64,000 bases of DNA from Oscheius dolichura (lineage: Eukaryota; Nematoda; Chromadorea; Rhabditida; Rhabditidae), in assembly GCA_932521035.1 (NCBI GenBank), contig OW051497.1, positions 2,666,001 to 2,730,000 on the forward strand, read 5' to 3'. Shown here piece after piece: positions 56,924 through 64,000 of this stretch; position 1 is the first letter of the stretch; each line of letters begins with the position of its first letter. The position numbers were made by a program, and so were the translations under genes. The notes under the pieces were generated by a model that made no database searches, had not been told where the DNA came from, and saw nothing but the letters and a program-made list of their open reading frames with translations.

Positions 56924-59900
56924 TCATTTACGTGCAGTTCCACCAGAACAGGTAGCCGAAGTAACAGAAATAGGTCCACTGTCCCCGGAATAGGTCCACT
57001 GTCCTTGGCTATCGCAATCCAGAACGACTTCCAAGGTCTGAAAATTTAGTTGTCATATTAATTTGCAATACAATTTTGGATTCGTTCCGAATGGAAATGA
57101 AACCTTATCACCGCAACTTTAATTGTCTCTTGTATTTCAGCCCACGGAAAACAACAGTGGGAAGTGAGAACTCACGGTTACAGCAATATTGTCCTCATTC
57201 AAGGAAAGGGTGTTGCCGTCCTCATCGGGGCAAGTGATCGTAAACGTCGAGCATTGTTCGCTAGAGACGAGTCTGAAAATTAATGATAGGGTGCCGATAT
57301 ATAGGGTGCTGATATCAGCAAAACCAAAAAAGCCCTCACGCGATGGTCGGAGCGAGTGTGTTGAGATCGTCATCGTCTTCACTGAGTTCAATTTGATTTG
57401 ATTGGCAGGTGGTACAAGCTGTAACTCGTTAGCTGGGTAAAAGTTAGCGAAGCAATGAAACAAATGCAAGCAGCTATACCATTATAACAAACAGTCTATG
57501 TAAGCCTTGTAAACCTTCTGAGTTAATATTGATAACTGTCCTCCTCACTTGCGGTGCGAAGCTCATAATGGCGTTGTGAAGTTTTACCTTGAGCGAACGA
57601 GTTAGTACATCGTCCAGCTCCGATTTTGTACAGGTTTAAGAAGTGGTTGCTTTCAAACACTTAGGCTGCCCCCTCTCCCATCTACAATATCCTAGCGTGT
57701 AACATTGCCAGTATGGATCATGTCAGATACCATCAGAGATTCCATTTACCTGGAGAACAGGTAGCCTGAGTTACGGCCGACCCATCATTCGAAGTCCAGC
57801 CTCCGGCAGTGTTACAAACCAGAGTGGCTTCCGCAGGCTGAAAGATCATTAAGTTAAGGAATGATGCTTGTCTGAAATATTATATGGACCACATTATTTA
57901 CAAGGAGTCACTTCTCTACATAAGAGACACGAGAGCCACAACTTACAGTTCCGGTGCCGAGAGTTAACCTAGTTGACCCATCTAGGGATATGAGCGCCGA
58001 TGTCTCACCATCATTATCATCGCAAGTCACAACAAGAGTGGTGCAATCTCCTTCATCGTCGCCAACTCTGAAACATAGGGTTCGCATAAGATTACATGCT
58101 AATGAGTAAGAGTGAAACAAGAATTAAAACTCACTCCGAAGTCGGAGCATATGAATTCGTGATAGTGCCGACAGCGGTCAGATCAATTCCATCGGGATCG
58201 CACCTGTTGCAAACTAAAAATATTGTTTAGCTGCGTAAAATGAACCATATAACGTAACGCTTGTAAGCCTTGTAAACCTTCTGAGTTAATATTGATAACT
58301 GTCCTCCTCACTTGCGGTGCGAAGCTCATAATGGCGTTGTGAAGTTTTACCTTGAGCGAATGAGTTAGTACATCGTTTAGCTCCGATTTTGTACAGGTTT
58401 ATCAAGTGGTTGCTTTCAAACACTTAGGCTGCCCCCTTTCCCATCTACAATATCCTAGCGTGTAACATTGCCAGTATGGATCATGTCAGATACCATCAGA
58501 GATTCCATTTACCTAAAGGTGGAACAGAACAGGTAGCCGCAGTTACGGCTGCACCATTGAGGATCCAGGCTCCGGCAGCGTTACAAACCAGAGTGGCTTC
58601 CGCAGGCTGAAAGATCATTAAGTTAAGGAATGATGCTTGTCTGAAATATTATATGGACCACATTATTTACAAGGAGTCACTTCTCTACATAAGAGACACG
58701 AGAGCCACAACTTACACTTCCGGTGCCGATACTTGACCCATCTTGGTCTTGGAGCGTATCTCCAGGATTATCGCAAGCCAAAACAAGAGTGGTGCAACTT
58801 CCAGCGAGGCCATTTCTGAAACATAGGGTTCGCATAAGATTACATGCTAATGAGTAAGAGTGAAACAAGAATTAAAACTCACGTCGGAGTCGGAGAAGAA
58901 TCCGGGGAAGTGGCGGTCAGATCAACTCTAGCGGGATCGCACCTGTTGCAAACTAAAAATATTGTTTAGCTGCGTAAAATGAACCATATAACGTAACGCT
59001 TGTAAGCCTTGTAAACCTTCTGAGTTAATATTGATAACTGTCCTCCTCACTTGCGGTGCGAAGCTCATAATGGCGTTGTGAAGTTTTACCTTGAGCGAAT
59101 GAGTTAGTACATCGTTTAGCTTCGATTTTGTACAGGTTTATCAAGTGGTTGCTTTCAAACACTTAGGCTGCCCCCTTTCCCATCTACAATATCCTAGCGT
59201 GTAACATTGCCAGTATGGATCATGCCAGATACCATCAGAGATTCCATTTACCTGGAGCAGGTGCTCAAAAGAGGAGCGGCTAGCTTAATCTAGATTATTC
59301 TGTGGTCTCCAGTCTTGCAAAGGGGGTTCAATCATACGAAGAAAGAAAATGCTAGTGTTTATGATCACCTTCGCATTTTAAAAAAAACGCGCATTTAAAA
59401 TCAGCATGTCAGGAAGCGGGAAAGCCCAAATTGTTCCAGCTGCGCTTAACTAATACTCGAACACGCCTCCCCTACTCCGTCTCGTAGTACGTAACCTATT
59501 ACCTACAAGCATGTGACCAAAAACTTATTTTTTACCTGAAGGAGCGCTCGTTGTAGGTGGAGATGCCGTTGTCGCTGTTGTAGCGAGTTCATGTTTCTGG
59601 CAGCCGGCATACTTGAAACGGTATTTGTCAGAAGTCGAGGGGACGTCAATCTGCCATCTGGAGAATTCTTAAATTACACAATTCTTTCAAATCACTTACT
59701 TTCCCTTGTGGTTACACTTGACGGTCCGTTCGATGTAGAATCCAGTGGAGATGGCCTCGTTATCGTCGATGTCGTTTCCCACGTAGAGGGTGTAGTTGCG
59801 GTTGTCGAAGGGGCAACGAATCACAGCCTGGACACAATCTTTCTTGTCCGTGAGATATGAGATCTTGGGAGCTACCAAAGTAGAGTTGCTGCTACTACGG

Positions 59901-60186
59901 AGCTTCTTCAGATTTTTGCAGTTCCGGCACTTCTCCTCTGAAAATTCGGTCATTATATTATATATCTATCAGCCTCACTCCTCTCTCTTGAATCGGATCG
60001 GGACCAGGAGCGGCTGTCACTTCTGCTGTAGCTGTCGTGATAATGGGAAGGAGTCCAGGGGATGATCACAGGCGGGCCATGTCCAGGGGGAGCAGGAGCG
60101 GATGGATAGCTCGGAGGGCTGTGGCCTGGACCACCGTACTGGGCGAGAACAGCGCCGAGGAGACCGGCAACAAGAAGGGTCTTCAT
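56924..60186 (-). CDS. Secreted protein: RS tract, C6-type module, Thr linker, three C6 domains
   Basis: Twelve exons (59979-60186, 59700-59937, 59536-59657, 58883-58952, 58716-58815, 58513-58606, 58135-58213, 57947-58067, 57750-57837, 57340-57418, 57176-57272, 56924-57037) sum to 469 aa in frame. A signal peptide (MKTLLVAGLLGAVLA) precedes QYG, then a Pro segment and an RS tract (YSRSDSRSWSRSDSRER). The first module has KCRNC, DCVQAVIRC, VKCNHKGKW and AGC. A Thr/Ser linker (TTATTASPPTTSAPS) leads to three modules of the nematode C6 type: CNRC ... SCTTLVLAC ... LVCNAAGAW ... ATC; CNRC ... DCTTLVVTC ... LVCNTAGGW ... ATC; CTTC ... QCSTFTITC ... LDCDSQGQW ... ATC. Introns between modules are all phase 1. 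C6 domains are presumed extracellular; no function is known. Confidence 0.88.
57500..59260. repeat. Tandem segmental duplication of a C6-domain unit, about 740-755 bp
   Basis: The intronic sequence TTGATAACTGTCCTCCTCAC and about 200 bp around it recur at about 57530, 58290 and 59030. The exons between the first two recurrences and between the last two are the second and third C6 modules. The outermost copy (59200-59280) keeps only the end of a last exon (ACCTGCTCCAG) and is a remnant of one more module. Introns are nearly identical between copies, so the expansion is recent. Confidence 0.85.
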
Positions 60187-60213
60187 TGCGTGCCACTTTC
60201 AATGATATGGTCC

Positions 60214-60220
60214 TTTTATA
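60214..60220 (-). promoter_or_regulatory. TATA box of the 60.2-kb secreted gene
   Basis: TATAAAA on the minus strand, 28-34 bp before the ATG at 60186. Confidence 0.6.
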
Positions 60221-60229
60221 GAGAGAATT

Positions 60230-60980
60230 TATTTTGTCTGTGCTTTGATCAAATTTGTTTTGTCTCTCGTTTGATCATCTGGAAGGAAATTCATGACGGC
60301 GACGTTTTTTTGTCGAATCTGTGTTTTGTACGAAAAACTACGTTGCTATTTATAAGCCAGAAAAAGTTTGAACGAACAAGAGAGGCTTCTAGAGCCCTCG
60401 GAGGCAGATCGCATTACGACAACATATAAAACTTTTCTTAACTTCCTTTTGTAAAAACGTGCACGTGTATATTTCCGTAATTGTTCACTATGCCAATGAA
60501 TGTGATACAAATAGAAATGGACTCCTCCAGGAAGGAAGAGAGCGTTGCACAGGGTCGCTATTTCCGATACCACGGAAAATACGCTTGACTGTCTCCATAA
60601 AATGATTTCGATATTTACCAATCATATCAGTCGTTCAACAAACAATTTCTCCGCGATGTTGTTGGAAAAACAGCTCTTTTCGAATCTGTAGAGACGAATT
60701 GTTTGGAACTCTTGTGACAAAGTTACCGAGTCCTTGAAATTGTCAGATGTTAGAGGCTGAAGAAGCTCGTAGCGTATTGGAACAGCCAGTGAATCATCGA
60801 GAAGAGACCGGGAGAAAGGCTCCACGCCATCATCGTCGTTCTCACTTTTTCAAAAGCTCGACAATGCGGTGTCCATCTCCACTTCGAATTGCTTCTCCTG
60901 CTCTTTTAGAACCAGTTCGACAGTCTCTTGCATCTTTGCAAGTATAAAAAGGAGCGGGATAAAAGAAGGGAACGTTTAGG
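60230..60980. other. Spacer
   Basis: No supported exon. Several overlapping short frames on both strands lack splice or domain support. Confidence 0.35.
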
Positions 60981-60988
60981 GTATCTCC

Positions 60989-61396
60989 TCACGAGAGTAC
61001 CAGTGGGGGGAGCGGGCCGAAACAGTATTTCAGAACCACAGAGGGAACCCTCCTCTCCTTTTCTTCCGGAGTTTCTCCTTCGGTACCGAGATTGTCGAAC
61101 ACATCCTGAAGACTGGTAGAGGGATGTCTTCGCCCACGGGAAGAAAGTCCAATGCCCCTGCGCACAGTCAACTCCTCCACCCTCAGCGATCGGGTAAGTT
61201 CCCTTCTGCAAAGTAGGAGTAATAAAGTTGACACTGATTTGGCCTACCACAACGACCCCATGTTCCTTCAGTTGCTCTTCAACTGGTCTAGTGTCTTCCA
61301 GAAGAAGTCATCAGCCGGTTGAATACATTGACAGATTATAACAGCCGCCACTGTCAAATAGAGACCAGCAAGAGACCTCTTCTCTTTCTTCTTCAT
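60989..61396 (-). CDS. Small membrane-anchored or secreted basic protein
   Basis: Two exons (61284-61396, 60989-61205) separated by a 78-bp intron give 109 aa. The ATG follows a TTCTTCAG acceptor, as in trans-splicing. A basic N-terminus (MKKKEKR) precedes a hydrophobic segment (AGLYLTVAAVIICQCI), which could be a signal peptide or a type II anchor. The rest contains several dibasic sites (VRRG, RGRR, KERR), and the end KYCFGPLPPLVLS follows one of them. This layout could fit a peptide precursor, but no amidation glycine or repeated peptide is present, so that reading is weak. Confidence 0.5.
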
Positions 61397-61399
61397 TCT

Positions 61400-61920
61400 T
61401 CGGCTCTTTACCTGAAGAACTGTGTTTTTGTATTCGGCGAAATTGAAAATCCGAGTTAAACTTTCTGAACAACATGGGGCAGGGGGCCGTTTACTCATAA
61501 GGGAGAGAGAGAAAGAGGCGCAGAGACGACTACGCGGGGTGTTGAAACATTTACGCTCTAGCCGGCAAAGAGAAGTCTGGCCTAGAGACAAGTTGACCCC
61601 TGCCGATTCAAATCTCTGGGTGTTTGAACTCGGTTAACTTTTCTTGTCGGGTTGGCTAGCTTTGGGGGGAAAAATAAATTGGCATTTCTGCTTTGTCGCA
61701 CGAAAGCAGGAACCGTAAAAATTTTTCCTGGCGGTCTGGCAGAATCTTTGTATTGGGATTTGAAATTGATGCATAGCCCATCTTCCAGAGAATACAGAAA
61801 CATCCTTTTTCGTTTGCATTGCAGAAAAGGATAACACAAGTTTCAAAACCTTTTTATTTCCCCTGAGGTTTACATTCACATTACAATACATTCGACACCC
61901 CCTTTAAAAGTTTGGCAGCA
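61400..61920. other. Spacer
   Basis: No supported exon. Lies between the preceding small gene's trans-splice acceptor and the 3' end of the next secreted gene. Confidence 0.35.
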
Positions 61921-61926
61921 TGCAAG

Positions 61927-62567
61927 TTATGCGAAGGTAGGTTCGGGCAATGGTTGAGTTACTCCATTGTCCTGGCAGCTGACGAACTTGAAGTTGTACT
62001 TTTCAGAAGTAGCTGGGGCCTCAACCTGCCACCTGCAATATTTCTGTTTTAAATAATCAGCGGAGTAACTTACTTTCCCCTTTTGCTACACTTGACGGTT
62101 CGTTCGATGAAGAATCCGGTGGAGAGGGCCTCGTTGTCGTCGATGCTGTTTCCGACGTAGAGGGTGTAGTTGTTGTTGTCGAAGGGGCAACTGACGACGG
62201 CGCGAAGACAATCCTTCTTGTCGTGGAGGTAGGCGATCTTGGCGTCAACCAAAGTGGGGTTGCTGGAGTCGCGGAACTTCTTCAGTTTCTTGCAGTCCTT
62301 GCACTCTGGAAAAGGGATGTTGCCATTTGTAGACTTACTCTTTTCCCTGGAATCGGAGCGGGAATGGGATCGGGAACGAGAGCGGCTGTCGCTTCTGCTG
62401 TGTCTGTGACGATGACGGTGGCGATGGTGATTTGGGATCCATGGGAAGAAGGGAGGAACAGGACGAGACGGGTAGGAAGGACCCGGAGCTGACGGGTAGC
62501 TCGGAGGGCTTTGCCCGTACTGAGCTAGGATAACTCCCAAGAGGGCGAAGACGATGAGGAGCTTCAT
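61927..62567 (-). CDS. Secreted RS-tract protein with one C6-type module
   Basis: Three exons (62339-62567, 62074-62305, 61927-62032) give 188 aa. The signal peptide (MKLLIVFALLGVILA) precedes QYGQ; a Pro/Tyr/Ser segment leads into HRHRHRHRHSRSD and an RS tract (SRSRSRSHSRSDSREK). The module contains KCKDC, DCLRAVVSC (C-x6-C), VKCSKRGKW (C-x5-W) and VSC, with a conserved core NYTLYVGNSIDDNEALSTGF. It is the closest sister of the N-terminal part of the 60.2-kb gene and lacks extra C6 domains. A TATAAA box lies 32-37 bp upstream of the ATG. Confidence 0.88.
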
Positions 62568-62598
62568 TTTCCATGATTCTAGGCTGGTCTTTCCGTCA

Positions 62599-62604
62599 TT
62601 TATA
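62599..62604 (-). promoter_or_regulatory. TATA box of the 62.6-kb secreted gene
   Basis: TATAAA on the minus strand, 32-37 bp before the ATG at 62567. Confidence 0.6.
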
Positions 62605-62939
62605 GTACAAGAGAATGAATATTGTGTCTGTAGCCGTCATCTTTCGGAAACGACTCAATTCTCGTCCTGTGTCAGCTTCTTGTCAGATGACTGATACGTT
62701 TTCTTGAATAGCTGGGGTAGGAAGGCGAATTGTCTCTAAAGAACTTCCTACGTCTCCCTCACCCCCTTCTTTTGGCTGGTGACCAATTCCTTCCGAGTAT
62801 TAGCTAAGTAAGCTAGTGTTTCTATCAATCCTGATGGGTTGCAAATAGTGCTGAGCTTGAACTTCCGGGGGAAGAGAGGAAAAATGAAGGATTTTGAAGC
62901 AAAAAATAAAGCTTAAGGTGCAGACAATATATTCCTATT

Positions 62940-63260
62940 TTGTCGCGCTGGTGCCTGTTAATAGCATCGACCACAGTAGAGATTTTGCTTACGTGCATTT
63001 CCTTTAACGTCTTACAATAATTGCACTCTGAAATGCTGTTATTTTGTTTTCTCAATTGAGAATTAGCTCTTTTTCTTGCGTAGGGTTGGGAAGGGAAATA
63101 GCTGTAACTGCTGCTGTGTGTGGTGATAGCCGGAATAGTGAGAGGCCGAGGGAACGGATAAGAAGGATTGGAAGGCGCCGGAGTCGGTGGATAAGTGGGA
63201 GGGTGTTGCCCGTATTGAATAACTCCTTGGAGGCCGAAAACAATTAGGAGCTTCAACGTC
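62940..63260 (-). pseudogene. Decayed fifth copy of the secreted RS/C6 family
   Basis: The sequence reads LKLLIVFGLQGVI then QYGQHPPTYPPTPAPS, matching the sister at 62567, but the start codon is TTG where the sister has ATG, three codons of the signal peptide end are missing, and the RS tract is reduced to RKRANSQLRKQNN. The first Cys pair survives (ECNYCKTLKEMH); the rest of the module is truncated. A TTAA-flanked element begins about 8 bp upstream of the former start and separates the frame from its promoter-like sequence at 63580-63680. Confidence 0.75.
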
Positions 63261-63268
63261 AAATCCTG

Positions 63269-63571
63269 TTAAAGGAACTCTGAGGGACCTCGGCTTGAGC
63301 GCAAGGGTCCCGCCACGACTGCGCTCACAAGCGTCCTTTCACCTTTGGCGCGCGTTTGAATTTTGAACGCGCCTGCGTTTTTGGCCTTGTTTTGGTATTT
63401 TTTGGTAACTATATGACGTGATTTATATTAATTAGCAATAACAAATTGTTGTCTTAAAATCAACGGAAAAAACATTACGAAACGCGTTGATCAGGAATGC
63501 GTTTTCCCGGGCTTTGAGAAAGCCCGCGAAAATCAACAGTATGCTCTCTGAATCCCTCAGAGTTCCTTTAA
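63269..63571. mobile_element. TTAA-flanked inverted-repeat element (MITE-like)
   Basis: TTAA at 63269-63272 and 63568-63571. The ends are perfect inverted repeats: TGTTAAAGGAACTCTGAGGG on both sides, reading inward. The 303 bp contain a GC-rich GGCGCGCGTTTGAATTTTGAA part and no transposase. It lies exactly between the decayed secreted gene and sequence homologous to the sister gene's upstream region. Confidence 0.85.
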
Positions 63572-63579
63572 CATGAATT

Positions 63580-64000
63580 TCTCTCTATATATGGAAAATC
63601 GAAATAAATATTTTGTCTGGGGTCGTCATCTTCTGGGCAAGGCGACTCATTTTTCGTCGACATGCCAGCTCTTGTCACACGGCAGCTTCTTTGACAGAGT
63701 AACATTTAAAGATGGTCTTCTCTTGTAAAAATGATATGAGGAATAAGGAAGATGTTGTTCTGACTACTGGTCAGAATACTCTAGCACTCTCTGCGCTGGC
63801 CGCTTCTCTTGCCTCTTGGAGGGCGGGGAGGAGGAGTCGGGTGGAAACACCCGCCGGGGGGAGCGGGGCAGCGCTCCCCTCCAGGGCGACCCAGCCCATA
63901 AACAAGTGAGAGACACACTAGCCCAATATGGTTGATATGCCAATAAAGATCTGTAACCACTGATCCATCTAAAGTTCGGTCACTAGACAGGGAGAAAGGG
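63580..64000. other. Displaced promoter remnant and window end
   Basis: 63590-63690 resembles 62610-62710, the region upstream of the intact sister gene (TATTTTGTCTGGGGTCGTCA against TATTGTGTCTGTAGCCGTCA). After 63700 nothing is supported; a GC-rich segment at 63800-63890 gives a short spurious frame. Confidence 0.5.

Noticed and set aside
62335-62574. Alternative frames through the RS tract
   Set aside because: RS codons give Pro/Ser or Arg/Val-rich shadows in other frames; only the frame with signal peptide and cysteines closes with the other exons.

Overview
The window looks like nuclear DNA of a nematode. Three observations support this: (i) multi-exon genes with very short introns, mostly 33-48 bp with a mode near 38-41 bp, ending in TTTCAG/TTTAG-like acceptors; (ii) several genes whose start codon lies a few bases after a TTTCAG acceptor with no recognisable upstream exon, as expected for spliced-leader trans-splicing; (iii) gene content: an SNF/SLC6 transporter, an FBF1/DYF-19-like ciliary protein, an Lgl-like protein, M1 peptidases and non-peptidases, and secreted six-cysteine domains of the nematode C6 type. 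I cannot name the species. Exon joins below were made by eye; where I could sum the exon lengths to an intact frame I say so.

Layout: 0-1 kb, partial pogo/CENP-B-type transposase (-). 1.5-2.4 kb, a small acidic protein with a SUMO-interacting-like tail, then an unclear second gene. 2.5-4.2 kb, repeat-rich spacer. 4.3-8.3 kb, SLC6 transporter (-). 8.5-14.5 kb, a 6-kb stretch without recognisable exons. 14.8 kb, a small acidic protein. 15.3-21.6 kb, a tandem array of three M1 aminopeptidase copies, only the middle one intact. 21.6-24 kb, a TTAA-flanked inverted-repeat element, tRNA-like relics and a histidine-rich protein. 24-28.3 kb, an unrecognised approx. 520-aa protein and a broken, partly inverted second copy beside a 71-bp tandem repeat. 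29.6-32.5 kb, an M1 homologue that lacks the catalytic motifs. 33.5-34.4 kb, an F-box-like pseudogene. 34.5-35.0 kb, a fold-back element. 35.7-37.8 kb, two minus-strand genes, one probably N-myristoylated. 38.8-40.0 kb, a disordered acidic protein. 41.7-44.7 kb, the FBF1-like gene. 45.0 kb, tRNA-Thr(AGT). 46.4-50.9 kb, the Lgl homologue. 51.5-63.6 kb, a cluster of small secreted-protein genes.

The last 12 kb is the most unusual part. At least three intact minus-strand genes and two decayed copies encode a signal peptide ending before QYG, a Pro/Tyr segment, an extracellular Arg-Ser (RS/SR) repeat tract, and a six-cysteine module with the signature C-x2-C ... C-x6-C ... C-x5-W ... C. One member continues into a Thr/Ser linker and three further modules with the same signature that match the nematode C6 domain; another continues into a mucin-like Thr repeat made by exon duplication. 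The intact genes have a TATA or AT-rich box only about 30 bp before the ATG, which suggests very short leaders. TTAA-flanked elements have inserted in or next to decayed copies.
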